Assembly: GCA_000799755.1 (NCBI GenBank) | Contig: JUHI01000002.1 | Span: 496,001-560,000, forward strand | Length of the DNA stretch: 64,000 nucleotides | DNA from: Martinezella tropici | GTDB lineage: Bacteria; Pseudomonadota; Alphaproteobacteria; Rhizobiales; Rhizobiaceae | Reading direction: 5' to 3' | Made by a program: the position numbers and the translations under genes | Shown: positions 1 to 8,125 of the stretch, piece by piece | Layout: each line of letters begins with the position of its first letter | Numbering within the stretch: position 1 is the stretch's first letter | The notes under the pieces: model-generated | Told to the model about the DNA's origin: nothing | The model's input: the letters and a program-made list of their open reading frames with translations, nothing else | Databases searched by the model: none

Positions 1-319
1 GTACACCGTCGCCGCTGGCGATCTCAACCTCGGCGGTGGCGGGCTTGCCGCTCTCGAGCACGCCGCGCTTCAATCGCGACAGATGCTCGCCATCCTTTTC
101 ACCGAAGAGATCGATATCGTTGCCGCCTATGACGACGGACGACCGCAGGTGCTCCGGCAGGTTGTCGGCATAACGGATCGAAAGATCTACATCCTGGAAC
201 AGGACGGACACACTGGCGCTCGCAAGCGCCCGCTCCATCAGAGCGGCTTTGCCTTCCAAACTCAAAGGCGCGCCGGCTAATGGTTCAGACGTATTCACCG
301 GCTTGCCTTTCACACGCAT
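1..319 (-). CDS. Sensor histidine kinase, N-terminal PAS part (partial)
   Basis: This is the beginning of a protein that runs off the left edge. From an ATG at 317-319 the minus strand is open to base 1 (about 106 residues). It reads as a PAS-like sensor segment with phrases such as VSVLFQDVDLSIRYADNLP. It lies directly downstream of phyR on the same strand. In rhizobia a PAS-containing HWE/HisKA_2 kinase that acts on PhyR often sits here, so a kinase of that class is the likely identity. The kinase domain itself is outside the window, so the class is inferred from context. No strong ribosome binding site precedes the ATG, and a nearby in-frame GTG is an alternative start. Confidence 0.6.
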   Translation of the reverse strand, partial: MRVKGKPVNTSEPLAGAPLSLEGKAALMERALASASVSVLFQDVDLSIRYADNLPEHLRSSVVIGGNDIDLFGEKDGEHLSRLKRGVLESGKPATAEVEIASGDGV

Positions 320-400
320 TTCGAGAATCCCGCCGACTGGGCATTCTCACTCGTAACACCTTGAGCCGACCTATAGAATCACCCCGGATAACAGTCGGTA

Positions 401-431
401 AACCGGGCGTTTCGAATGCAAACGCCCGGTT
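401..431 (-). terminator. Hairpin downstream of phyR
   Basis: A perfect 12-bp inverted repeat (arms 401-412 and 420-431, 7-nt loop) lies between the end of phyR and the start of the kinase gene. There is no clear U-run on either strand. It may be an intrinsic terminator of phyR or a processing hairpin. Confidence 0.5.
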
Positions 432-466
432 CTGGTCTTTGTTCCGCCATGAGATTGTCACTTGGA

Positions 467-1264
467 TCAGGCGGCCACCTTTGTGCTTTCGTTAAAGAAG
501 AGGGCCTGGCTGATGAGGGCCTTCACCATGTCAGGATTGAAGGGCTTGGTCACGAGGAAGGTCGGCTCCGGCCGTTCGCCTGTCAACAGCCGCTCTGGGA
601 AGGCGGTGATGAAGATGACCGGGATGCTGGCAGTCTTGAGGATGTCGTTGACGGCGTCGATGCCCGAGCTGCCATCGGCGAGCTGAATGTCGGCAAGCAC
701 CATGCTCGGCTTCGTCGCATTGTAGAGCGCCACCGCTTCGGCATGGGTGCGTGCGATGCCGGTGACGCGATGGCCGAGGCTTTCCACCATCTGTTCGATG
801 TCCATCGCGATCAGCGGCTCGTCTTCGATGATCATGATATCCGTTGCCACCTGCCGTGAGATTTCCTGGGATGCGGTATCGAGCAGGTGCATGGCTTCAC
901 TTTCCGAAACGTCGAGAATATCGGCGATCTCGCCGAGGCGGAAACTTTCGACCGATGCGAGCAGGAAGGCCTGGCGGGCAAGCGGCGAGACCTTGGAGAG
1001 GTTTACCGACGCGCGCTGTTCCCAGGCGTATGGAGAAGCCGGTTCAGGAATCTGAAGTGTCACGGAACCGAACAGCTTCGTGAACAGTTTATAGAGTGCG
1101 ACACGGTCGCTGTCCGTGTCCGGAAAGATGGAGATGTCAGCGATGATGGCTTCCAAAACCGCTGCAACATAGGCGTCCCCCGACGTCTGCGTTCCGGTCA
1201 AAGCACGGGAATAGCGCCGCAAATACGGAAGATGCGGCGCAATGCGTGTGGAAAGTGTCATCAA
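467..1264 (-). CDS. phyR: PhyR, general stress response anti-anti-sigma regulator
   Basis: A 265-residue protein with the PhyR layout: an ECF-sigma-like output domain (about residues 5-135) followed by a receiver domain (about 142-258). D192 in the ADIQLADG stretch is the expected phosphoacceptor and K240 the conserved switch lysine. In the known family, phosphorylated PhyR exposes its sigma-like domain, binds the anti-sigma factor NepR and so frees EcfG. It is divergent from nepR-ecfG and has its own perfect EcfG-type promoter (1325-1349), which implies positive feedback. The kinase gene lies downstream. Length and order match the family. Confidence 0.96.
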   Translation of the reverse strand: MMTLSTRIAPHLPYLRRYSRALTGTQTSGDAYVAAVLEAIIADISIFPDTDSDRVALYKLFTKLFGSVTLQIPEPASPYAWEQRASVNLSKVSPLARQAFLLASVESFRLGEIADILDVSESEAMHLLDTASQEISRQVATDIMIIEDEPLIAMDIEQMVESLGHRVTGIARTHAEAVALYNATKPSMVLADIQLADGSSGIDAVNDILKTASIPVIFITAFPERLLTGERPEPTFLVTKPFNPDMVKALISQALFFNESTKVAA

Positions 1265-1324
1265 TGGCTCCCGCCTTTTATCAAATTCTAATTAAATACA
1301 GCCTAGAGGCCGCAATGACTAACA

Positions 1325-1349
1325 AACGTCAGTTGAGTAAAAAAGTTCC
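1325..1349 (-). promoter_or_regulatory. EcfG-dependent promoter of phyR
   Basis: On the minus strand: GGAAC (1345-1349), a 16-nt spacer, then CGTT (1325-1328). This is an exact match to the alphaproteobacterial general-stress consensus GGAAC-N16/17-CGTT. It predicts a start about 50 nt upstream of the phyR ATG. Confidence 0.85.
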
Positions 1350-1357
1350 TCTTTGTC

Positions 1358-1382
1358 GGAACTTTTTTTAGGCAGTCGCATT
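1358..1382 (+). promoter_or_regulatory. EcfG-type promoter of nepR-ecfG
   Basis: On the plus strand: GGAAC (1358-1362), a 16-nt spacer, then CATT (1379-1382), one mismatch from CGTT. It is back to back with the phyR promoter. The two -35 boxes form a 10-bp inverted repeat (1340-1349 with 1358-1367) around an 8-nt centre. Confidence 0.65.
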
Positions 1383-1523
1383 ACAATGCTTACAATCGAT
1401 GGACCTCAACCTTTACGATTCGTTAGCTAACTGGTTTGAATGAGGTCAATCGGTCTCCCGGACGGGGAGGCAAGGGCGCGCCTTATCCATGAACGCGAGA
1501 TAATTGAGAAGCGAGCAGGCTAA

Positions 1524-1733
1524 ATGACGATCCAAAATCAAGAGGACGCAGATAACAAGAAGACATCGGATCTGCGCGCGATGGACATCCTCGATCCCAA
1601 CAATCAGATCGGCAACCGATTGCGTTCGTTCTATGCCGCCATGCAGGACGAGACCATCCCCGATCGCTTTCTCGACCTTCTCGAGAAGCTCGATCAGGCT
1701 GAGCGGCTGGCTTCCGCAAAGGTCTCCGAATAG
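1524..1733 (+). CDS. nepR: NepR, anti-sigma factor of EcfG
   Basis: A 69-residue acidic protein with the NepR core IGNRLRSFYAAMQDETIPDRFLDLLEKLD. NepR holds EcfG inactive by binding its sigma2 and sigma4 domains, and releases it when phosphorylated PhyR competes. The gene is transcribed divergently from phyR and lies 12 bp before the ATG chosen for ecfG, so the two are almost certainly one operon. Size and position match the family. Confidence 0.93.
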   Translation: MTIQNQEDADNKKTSDLRAMDILDPNNQIGNRLRSFYAAMQDETIPDRFLDLLEKLDQAERLASAKVSE

Positions 1734-1745
1734 GGGGTGGGCGCG

Positions 1746-2297
1746 ATGGAAACGCAAACGAGCTTCAAGCGCGAACTTCTCGCCGCCCTTCCGAGCCTCC
1801 GTGCTTTCGCCATTTCGCTGACCGGCCGTCACGACCGGGCAGACGACCTTGTCCAGGATACGATCATGAAAGCCTGGGCCAAGCAGGACCATTTCGAGAT
1901 GGGCACCAACATGAAGGCCTGGCTCTTCACCATCCTGCGCAACGAACTCTATAGCCAGATGCGCAAGAGCGGCCGTGAAGTCCAGGACAGCGATGGCGTG
2001 TTCACCGAATCGATGGCGACGCATCCTTCGCAGTATGGCGCCGTCGACCTGCAGGATTTCCGCAAGGCGTTGGACCAGCTGCCGCCGGATCAGCGCGAAG
2101 CCATCATCCTGGTCGGGGCTTCCGGATTTTCCTATGAGGAGGCGGCCGAAATCTGCGGCTGCGCTGTCGGCACCATCAAGAGCCGCGTCAATCGCGCGCG
2201 CCAGCGACTGCAGGAGCTGCTGGATATTTCTGGCGAGGCCGATTTCGGCCCCGACGCGACCTCCGCGCCGCTGACATCAAAGGCATTCGCCTTCTGA
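1746..2297 (+). CDS. ecfG: EcfG, general stress response ECF sigma factor
   Basis: An ECF15-type sigma factor. Region 2 covers the segment with RADDLVQDTIMKAW, and region 4 the segment with FSYEEAAEICGCAVGTIKSRVNRARQ. It directs RNA polymerase to GGAAC-N16/17-CGTT promoters, three of which are visible in the first 3.4 kb. I chose the ATG at 1746 (183 residues) because a G-rich ribosome binding site (about 1733-1738) lies 7-8 nt before it. A GTG at 1737 would overlap that site. The gene follows nepR directly and ends in an intrinsic terminator. Confidence 0.94.
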   Translation: METQTSFKRELLAALPSLRAFAISLTGRHDRADDLVQDTIMKAWAKQDHFEMGTNMKAWLFTILRNELYSQMRKSGREVQDSDGVFTESMATHPSQYGAVDLQDFRKALDQLPPDQREAIILVGASGFSYEEAAEICGCAVGTIKSRVNRARQRLQELLDISGEADFGPDATSAPLTSKAFAF

Positions 2298-2303
2298 TAA
2301 AAG

Positions 2304-2329
2304 GGCCCGGTCTTTTGACCGGGCCTTTT
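2304..2329 (+). terminator. Intrinsic terminator of nepR-ecfG
   Basis: A 9-bp GC-rich stem (GGCCCGGTC at 2304-2312 with 2317-2325), a TTTT loop, then a run of four T and a C. It lies 6 bp after the ecfG stop. Confidence 0.85.
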
Positions 2330-2436
2330 CTCTTCCGACTTGTTCAAGAGGTTTTGCGGGCAGTCCGACAAAATGCCGGGACTGCGGATGGTTTGATATC
2401 CGCGGCGTCAGCCGTTTCGAGTTTTGGGAAGGCCGA

Positions 2437-2841
2437 TCAATCGTCTTCTTCTCGGGTGCCGAACAGGTTTCCGAAGACGAGGGCGGCAGCGATGGCCGCA
2501 GTCATCAGCGGCTGCTTGCGTACGAGGCCGAGGACCGCCGCCGCCATCGATTCGATCGCCAACCGGCGTTCGCGAGCCCGGCGTTGCTCCTGCTTGTCGA
2601 TGATGGCCATGATGACGAGGACGATCAGCCCGAGCAAAAGGGCGCCGGCCGCGATCAGCAGGGCGGAAACCGCGGCGCCATAAATCGTCGCGAGCCAGAT
2701 GGCCGCGGCCACGAGCGCGAAGACATAGGCCGTAAACAGCAGAAGAGCCGCGATGGCAATGAAAATACCGTTGCGCTTGGTGCGCGCAACGGTACGATTG
2801 AATGTGCCCGACAAAAGCAGGCCGAGTATCGGAGCGATCAT
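2437..2841 (-). CDS. Small membrane protein, YqjE/phage-holin-like
   Basis: A 134-residue protein with two long hydrophobic hairpin segments (about residues 25-55 and 58-82), then a basic stretch KQEQRRARERR and a third weakly hydrophobic segment. It resembles the YqjE/putative holin superfamily that often accompanies ElaB/YqjD proteins. It lies 9 bp after the DUF883-like gene on the same strand and probably shares its EcfG promoter, so it is likely a stress-induced envelope protein. Its biochemical role is unknown. Confidence 0.7.
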   Translation of the reverse strand: MIAPILGLLLSGTFNRTVARTKRNGIFIAIAALLLFTAYVFALVAAAIWLATIYGAAVSALLIAAGALLLGLIVLVIMAIIDKQEQRRARERRLAIESMAAAVLGLVRKQPLMTAAIAAALVFGNLFGTREEDD

Positions 2842-2850
2842 CCCGCCACC

Positions 2851-3201
2851 CTAGCGGCGAGATAGAAGCAGAGCAACGGCAAGGCCGAATGCAGCCGCCG
2901 CGCCGATGGTGGCGACGGGATGCTGGCGCACGGTCCTGCGCACTTCGCGCGAGCCTTTAGTGTAGCCGCGCTGCAACTCGCGCAGCAGTTCCTCGCCGCG
3001 CACGGTCAGATCGTCAAAGCCGGATTCGGCGCTCGCACGCAATTTCTTGCCCTTTTTGGCGCCGTTCTCGCCGATCAGCTTGGCGAAGGCTGCAACTTCC
3101 TCGCGCAGCGATTCGATCTGATCCTCGATGCTTGTCTCGACATCGTGCAGGCTGCTGCCGTTGCGCTTGCCGCGTGCAGAATGGAGAATCGATGTAGCCA
3201 T
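2851..3201 (-). CDS. ElaB/YqjD/DUF883-type membrane-anchored protein
   Basis: A 116-residue protein: an amphipathic, charged helical body (residues 20-90) and one C-terminal membrane segment (about 96-113) ending in two arginines. This is the ElaB/YqjD arrangement. E. coli members associate with ribosomes and the inner membrane in stationary phase. That is family knowledge and is not shown here. A near-perfect EcfG promoter lies about 120 bp upstream (3323-3348), which places the gene and its downstream partner in the general stress regulon. Confidence 0.78.
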   Translation of the reverse strand: MATSILHSARGKRNGSSLHDVETSIEDQIESLREEVAAFAKLIGENGAKKGKKLRASAESGFDDLTVRGEELLRELQRGYTKGSREVRRTVRQHPVATIGAAAAFGLAVALLLSRR

Positions 3202-3322
3202 GTTCAGCTCCCTTTCGCTTTGCTTGAGCGCCCGAAGGCGCCTGTTATTCGCGATGATCGGAGGTCATCAGACACACCGAACGACACTGCGTTCGGAACG
3301 TCTATTCCGCTCGCTGCATCTC

Positions 3323-3348
3323 AACGCGCGGATGCAACAAAAGGTTCC
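3323..3348 (-). promoter_or_regulatory. EcfG-dependent promoter of the DUF883 operon
   Basis: On the minus strand: GGAAC (3344-3348), a 17-nt spacer, then CGTT (3323-3326). It fits the EcfG consensus with the allowed 17-nt spacer and points at the gene ending at 3201. Confidence 0.75.
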
Positions 3349-3370
3349 GGACGCTGCGGGATGAGGCTCG

Positions 3371-4162
3371 TCAGTCGATCAGCGCGCTATGGGCGAGGAC
3401 GAACGGAGCGCCGTCGGCAGGAACGCGGTTGACACGCAGATTGCAGCCAAAAACATCCTGAAGATGTCGATCGGTCAGCACGTCCTTGACGGCTCCCTTG
3501 GCCTGCAATCGGCCGTTCTTGAGCAGCACCATCCGATCCGCAAATAGTGCGGTCAGGTTGAGATCGTGCATGACGGCGATGACGCCACCGCCGCGCCGGC
3601 AGAATTGCCGTGCAAGCGTCATGATGGTGAGCTGGTGGCTGATATCGAGGCTTGAGACCGGTTCGTCGAGAAGCAGCCAGCACGGCTTGCCGTCGATAAC
3701 GGGCTCGGAAATTTGGCACAGCACGCGGGCGAGCTGTACGCGTTGCTGCTCGCCGCCGGACAATTCCTGATAGAAGCGGCCTTCGAAGCCGGAGAGATCG
3801 ACAGCGGCGAGCGCCTCCGTCGCGATGCGATCCGCCTGCTCGGGATGGCGGTTGCGGCCGCTTGTCAGGCCCATGCGGACGATTTCGCGGACGGTAAAGG
3901 GGAAGGATATCGAGCTTGCCTGTGGCAGGACGCCACGCATTTCGGCAAGCTGCCAGGCTTGCAGGCCGCCGATCTCGGCGCCGTTCATGTGGACCGTGCC
4001 GTGATAGGCGAGTTCGCCCGAGACGGCTTTCATCGTGGTGGTCTTGCCGGAACCGTTCGGTCCGCAGATCGCCGTCAGCGTTCCGGCCTCGGCCGTAAAG
4101 GAGACATCCTGCACAACCGGCTTGCCGGCAAGCCGGACGCTCAGATTGGAAACATCGATCAT
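3371..4162 (-). CDS. hmuV: HmuV, haem ABC transporter ATPase
   Basis: A 263-residue ABC ATPase: Walker A GPNGSGKT (residues 34-41), signature LSGGEQQRV, Walker B WLLLDEP followed by VSSLD, and the H-loop in VIAVMHDLN. It energises haem import across the inner membrane with HmuU. It is the last gene of hmuPSTUV, 7 bp after hmuU, and the length is normal for the family. Confidence 0.94.
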   Translation of the reverse strand: MIDVSNLSVRLAGKPVVQDVSFTAEAGTLTAICGPNGSGKTTTMKAVSGELAYHGTVHMNGAEIGGLQAWQLAEMRGVLPQASSISFPFTVREIVRMGLTSGRNRHPEQADRIATEALAAVDLSGFEGRFYQELSGGEQQRVQLARVLCQISEPVIDGKPCWLLLDEPVSSLDISHQLTIMTLARQFCRRGGGVIAVMHDLNLTALFADRMVLLKNGRLQAKGAVKDVLTDRHLQDVFGCNLRVNRVPADGAPFVLAHSALID

Positions 4163-4169
4163 TGCAGGC

Positions 4170-5279
4170 TCACAGGCTGAGGCGCGAGCGCTGCCGCAGC
4201 AGCATCCACAGGAAGAACGGACCGCCGACGCCGGCCGTCAAAATGCCGATCGGCAGTTCGGCTGGAGAAACGATAGTGCGGGCAACGACATCAGCGATAA
4301 CAAGCAGGGAGCCGCCGAGCAACGCCGAAGCGGGCAGCAGGAAGCGGTGATCAGGCCCGATCACCATGCGCAGGATGTGCGGCACGACGATGCCGACGAA
4401 GCCGATGCCGCCGCTGACGGCTACGGAGGCACCGACTGCCGCGGCCACGCTGACGATGGCGATATTCTTCAGCCGCTGCACTGATATCCCCATGTGGAAG
4501 GCCGTCGCCTCACCGAGTGTCAGCGCATTCAGCCCGCGCGCCATGAAAGGCAGAGGCAGAAGGGAAAGGACGATGATCGGGCCGGCACCGGCAACCTTGC
4601 TCCAGGTCGAGCCGGCCAGCGAGCCCATGCTCCAGAAGGTGAGGTCGCGCAATTGCCGGTCGTCGGCCATGTAGATGAGGATGCCTGTTGCCGCCAGCGC
4701 GAGCGAGCCGAGCGCTATGCCGGCAAGCAGCATGGTGGCGATGGATGTCTGCCCGTAGCGGGTCGCGATCTTGTAGAGCAGGATTGTCGTTGCCAGACCG
4801 CCGATGAAAGCAGCAATCGGCAGGGCGAAGATGCCGAAGAGATGCGCGACCGGTGCAAGCACGCCACCGCCGAGGACGATCATGGCCACCGCGCCGAGGC
4901 TCGAGCCGGCGGAGACGCCGATCAGACCGGGATCGGCGAGCGGATTGCGGAAGAGTCCCTGCATGACCGCACCCGAAACCGCCAGCCCGCCGCCGATCAG
5001 GAAACCGAGGACGGCGCGGGGCAGGCGGATATCGAAAATGACGATGCGGTCGCGGATGCTGAGTGTGCTTTCTGCGCTGCCGCTCACCATGCCCGTTACG
5101 ACGTCGACGACCGACGCATTCGAGGCGCCTGTCGTGATGGAGAACAGAAAGGCGGCCGCCGAGACCAGAACGAGACCGGCGATCACGAGGACCGCAAGTG
5201 CGGTGCGATCCCCCTCGCGTCGGCGTGCCGTGGTTTGCGACATCTGCTTCAGCCCTGCCATGGCATCGTTGAATGCCAC
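4170..5279 (-). CDS. hmuU: HmuU, haem ABC transporter permease
   Basis: A 369-residue FecCD/BtuC-type permease with about ten membrane segments and the family phrases RLPRAVLGFLIGGGLAVSGA, NPLADPGLIGVSAGSSLGA and GFVGIVVPHILR. It forms the membrane channel of the haem importer. It starts 1 bp after hmuT ends, so the genes are cotranscribed. A 30-residue hydrophilic N-terminus precedes the first membrane helix. Confidence 0.94.
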   Translation of the reverse strand: MAFNDAMAGLKQMSQTTARRREGDRTALAVLVIAGLVLVSAAAFLFSITTGASNASVVDVVTGMVSGSAESTLSIRDRIVIFDIRLPRAVLGFLIGGGLAVSGAVMQGLFRNPLADPGLIGVSAGSSLGAVAMIVLGGGVLAPVAHLFGIFALPIAAFIGGLATTILLYKIATRYGQTSIATMLLAGIALGSLALAATGILIYMADDRQLRDLTFWSMGSLAGSTWSKVAGAGPIIVLSLLPLPFMARGLNALTLGEATAFHMGISVQRLKNIAIVSVAAAVGASVAVSGGIGFVGIVVPHILRMVIGPDHRFLLPASALLGGSLLVIADVVARTIVSPAELPIGILTAGVGGPFFLWMLLRQRSRLSL

Positions 5280-5280
5280 G

Positions 5281-6213
5281 TCAGCCTCCGTAGATCGCCG
5301 CGTTCAGCTCGCGTATGGCGCTGGCCGTGCGCGGCCCGAAGCCGAGCAGATGCAGGCCGTCCATGCGCACGATCGCCTTGTGGCTGGCGGCCGGCGTCAG
5401 CGAGATGGCCGGCTGCTTCAGCAGGTCCTCGTTCGACATCGACAGCGGCCCCTCGCGATCCATGATCAGGATCACGTCCGGCTTGGCTTCGATGATTGCT
5501 TCGTCGGTCACCGATTTATAACCGGAGAAGCCGCTGATCGCATTGATCGCGCCTGTCAGCTTGATGATGCCATCGGCAGCCGTGTCGCTGCCGGAAGCCA
5601 TGATCTTGCCGTTCTGATTGCTGAGGATGAACAGGACGCGCTTGCGCTCGGCCTCCGGGCGCTTGGCGGAATCGTTGATCGCCGCGTCAAGATCGGCAGC
5701 GACCTTGCCTTCCAGCGCCTTGGCCTTTTCCGGCACGCCGAGAAGGGTGCCGACGACTTCGATCTTCCTTAGAATCCCGTCGCGATCGTAGTGCTGCGGC
5801 ACGGTTTCGAAAGGCAGGCTGGCATTGCGCAGCACGGCCAGCGCTTCCGGCGGGCCGGAGCCTTCGACGGCGATGATGGCCGTCGGATTGACGGCCAGGA
5901 TGCCTTCCGGCGAGAGGGCGCGCATATAGCCGACATCGGGAAGCTTGGCCGCTTCCTTCGGGTAAAGGCTGGTGGAATCGCGCGCGATGAGCCGCTTTTC
6001 CTCACCGAGCGCATAGACGATCTCGGTGACGTCGCCGCCGATGGAGACGAGGCGCGAGGTATCGAGCTTCTTCGTTTCGGCGGCATGTGCGTGGCGCACG
6101 AGGCTGCCTAAACCGGCGATCGGATTGGCCGGTACGAGCGGCAGCGCCATTACCACCATGGTGAGCGCGATTTCCCATGGCCTGATGCGCTTGAGGTTCC
6201 TAAACATCGTCAT
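5281..6213 (-). CDS. hmuT: HmuT, periplasmic haem-binding protein
   Basis: A 310-residue secreted solute-binding protein of the BtuF/HmuT class (phrases SIGGDVTEIVYALGEEKRLIARDSTS and LPDVGYMRALSPEGILA). The N-terminal region has a hydrophobic export signal (about residues 15-45). It delivers haem to HmuUV. The preserved YMRALSPEG segment is typical of haem-type members. It sits between hmuS and hmuU with 9 and 1 bp gaps. Confidence 0.93.
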   Translation of the reverse strand: MTMFRNLKRIRPWEIALTMVVMALPLVPANPIAGLGSLVRHAHAAETKKLDTSRLVSIGGDVTEIVYALGEEKRLIARDSTSLYPKEAAKLPDVGYMRALSPEGILAVNPTAIIAVEGSGPPEALAVLRNASLPFETVPQHYDRDGILRKIEVVGTLLGVPEKAKALEGKVAADLDAAINDSAKRPEAERKRVLFILSNQNGKIMASGSDTAADGIIKLTGAINAISGFSGYKSVTDEAIIEAKPDVILIMDREGPLSMSNEDLLKQPAISLTPAASHKAIVRMDGLHLLGFGPRTASAIRELNAAIYGG

Positions 6214-6222
6214 CTAGCCCTC

Positions 6223-7278
6223 TTATGCGGCGACGCTGGCGCCGGCTCTCGTCAGGCTTTCCATGATGGCGCGCCAATCAGGGCGCTCATCGAAGCCTTC
6301 CTTCCGCTTGCCGAAGAACTGGATGATCATTTCGCCTTGCGCGTTATAGGCTTCGAGCGAAGTGACGTGGCCGTCCTTCGTCGGCTTGCGCACGACCCAT
6401 GCCTCGGCGATGTGATCCTGCCGCAGGTGCAGGTGGAAGGTCGGGTCCATGACGTTGATCCAGGGACCCATGGTCTGCACGTTGAAGATCGGGCCGGAAT
6501 GAATCTGCACGGTGCCCTCGTTGGCAACGAAGCACATGATCGGCAGGCCTTCGCGCACGCAGGCGTGCATCATGTCGGCCACGGCGCCGTCATCCAGCTT
6601 CCATGCGTAATCGTCGCCGACGGTGCGGATCGCGTCCTGGCGGCCGATCTTCAGCTTCTTCAGCATGCCGAAGAATTCGTGCGTGTCGGTCATGCGGCTC
6701 CAGTGGTCGCGCAGCTCGTCACGGCTGACGTCGCCATCGGTGGCGCCGTTGTCATAGCCGGAGCGGTCTTCGACGAATTCCTGCGACTGATCTTCGATGC
6801 GCAGTTCGGCGACCATGGCGTGATAGGCGTCGACATTCGAGGCGGGGCGCAGATGTACCTTGTGAACCGCGTCGCCAGCTTTGTCGAAGAACTGCAGGCT
6901 CAGCTTCGTCTGGTCACCATCTGTCTTGGTAACGGCAAAGCCATAGGCCCAGCGCTTCGGGAAGATGCGCAGATCGATATTGTCGCCAAGCACGATCGCG
7001 GCCTGAGCGCCGAATTTCATGTTTTCATAGACGCCGATCTTTTCGTGCACGGCGCTTTCGTTGCGCGACAGGGCCATGATTTCGCCGAGCGAGGCGATCC
7101 GGTCGAGAAAACGCTCGACGCTGGCATCGATGCGAATGGCCGAAATGCCGACTTCGGCGGCAACGAGGGCTGCCTCGGAAATGTTGAGGCGGGCAGCGAT
7201 GTCGCGCTCGCGCATCTTTGGGTTCTCGGCGCGGAAGGCGCGGATTTCGGCGGGGGTCGGGCGGATAGTCTCAGTCAT
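6223..7278 (-). CDS. hmuS: HmuS, cytoplasmic haem-handling protein
   Basis: A 351-residue HemS/ChuX-fold protein built of two related halves. In the known family it takes incoming haem in the cytoplasm, storing or passing it on, and in some species degrading it. It lies 9 bp after hmuP and 9 bp before hmuT. Because HmuQ-type oxygenase is also encoded nearby (10191-10505), HmuS may act mainly as a chaperone here; that division of labour is inferred. Confidence 0.92.
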   Translation of the reverse strand: MTETIRPTPAEIRAFRAENPKMRERDIAARLNISEAALVAAEVGISAIRIDASVERFLDRIASLGEIMALSRNESAVHEKIGVYENMKFGAQAAIVLGDNIDLRIFPKRWAYGFAVTKTDGDQTKLSLQFFDKAGDAVHKVHLRPASNVDAYHAMVAELRIEDQSQEFVEDRSGYDNGATDGDVSRDELRDHWSRMTDTHEFFGMLKKLKIGRQDAIRTVGDDYAWKLDDGAVADMMHACVREGLPIMCFVANEGTVQIHSGPIFNVQTMGPWINVMDPTFHLHLRQDHIAEAWVVRKPTKDGHVTSLEAYNAQGEMIIQFFGKRKEGFDERPDWRAIMESLTRAGASVAA

Positions 7279-7287
7279 CTGTCATGC

Positions 7288-7488
7288 CTATTTGTTGAGT
7301 ATCAGCTTGCCTTGGCGCGTAATCTTCATGCGGTAGATGACGCCTTCGTGCTTGATCATGATTTCGGTCTGGCCCCGGAAAATATCCGTGCTCTCGACAA
7401 TTCTTACCTGCGGTGCGGCCGTGCATTGCACCGGCGGCGTTGGGGTCTTCTCAGCAATCATCCTGTTTAGTTTTGCCTGAAAATTCAT
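7288..7488 (-). CDS. hmuP: HmuP/HemP, small haem-uptake regulator
   Basis: A 66-residue protein with the diagnostic C-terminal block IKHEGVIYRMKITRQGKLIL. HmuP in rhizobia is a co-activator needed for expression of haem-receptor genes together with Irr. First gene of the haem operon; a RirA-type operator lies 35-50 bp upstream. Confidence 0.92.
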   Translation of the reverse strand: MNFQAKLNRMIAEKTPTPPVQCTAAPQVRIVESTDIFRGQTEIMIKHEGVIYRMKITRQGKLILNK

Positions 7489-7522
7489 CGGTGGCCGAAC
7501 CCTCGTCCGGCCAAATTTATCT

Positions 7523-7537
7523 TGACTCTCATACTCA
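7523..7537. promoter_or_regulatory. Candidate RirA box (iron-responsive operator)
   Basis: TGA-N9-TCA (TGACTCTCATACTCA), the rhizobial iron-responsive operator pattern. It lies between the divergent hmuP and TonB-side genes. TTGACT at 7522-7527 on the plus strand and another TTGACT on the minus strand (about 7572-7577) could be -35 elements of the two operons. The site is well placed to repress both under iron repletion. No rirA gene is in the window. Confidence 0.6.
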
Positions 7538-7653
7538 TGGTTCCATAAAGACGCAATAGGAGACCGATAAAGTCAAGTTTAAAATTTCGACGGCACACGC
7601 CAGGGCAGCCAGCCGGGCAAATGGACGTCAAAACACATTCAGGAGACATGCCG

Positions 7654-8121
7654 ATGTTGACGAAAACGATCTTGGCGCTCGCTGCCTCGGGGCTGTTTGC
7701 TGCGGCATCTTCTGTTCCTGCCTTCGCCCAGGATGCGAACGCGACAGCGGCGCCCGCGTCTGCCGTTCCCGCGGCTGTGCGCAAGCTCAATGTCGAACTG
7801 AACGCGCTCGTTCCTTCCCAGAAGGGATGCATGATGACCTTCGTTGCCGAAAACGACATGGCGACGCCGATCAACAAGATTTCCTTCGAACTCGCTTTCT
7901 TCAACGACAAGAACGCCGTTGACCGCGTCACCGTGCTCGATTTCCGCGACCTGCCGCTCGGCAAGAAACGCGTGCGGCAATTCGATATGCCCGGCGTGAA
8001 GTGCGAGACCGTCTCCCGCATCATCATCAACGATACGCCGGTTTGCGACGGTCCTGCGGCTGGCGAATGCAAGGCCGCCCTGACGACCCGCTCGCAGACA
8101 TCTGTTCCTTTCGAAGGCTGA
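7654..8121 (+). CDS. Periplasmic protein of unknown function, TonB-linked
   Basis: A 155-residue protein with a clear Sec signal (LTKTILALAASGLFAAASSVPAFA, cut near AFA-QD). The mature part has a C-CMM…C…C pattern and a beta-rich core, but I cannot name a family with certainty. The start at 7654 is chosen because AGGAG lies 8 nt upstream; upstream ATGs at 7648 and 7621 are less well placed. It is followed 4 bp later by the TonB-like gene, so the two are cotranscribed. A role in TonB-dependent uptake is inferred from position only. Confidence 0.7.
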   Translation: MLTKTILALAASGLFAAASSVPAFAQDANATAAPASAVPAAVRKLNVELNALVPSQKGCMMTFVAENDMATPINKISFELAFFNDKNAVDRVTVLDFRDLPLGKKRVRQFDMPGVKCETVSRIIINDTPVCDGPAAGECKAALTTRSQTSVPFEG

Positions 8122-8125
8122 AGCC

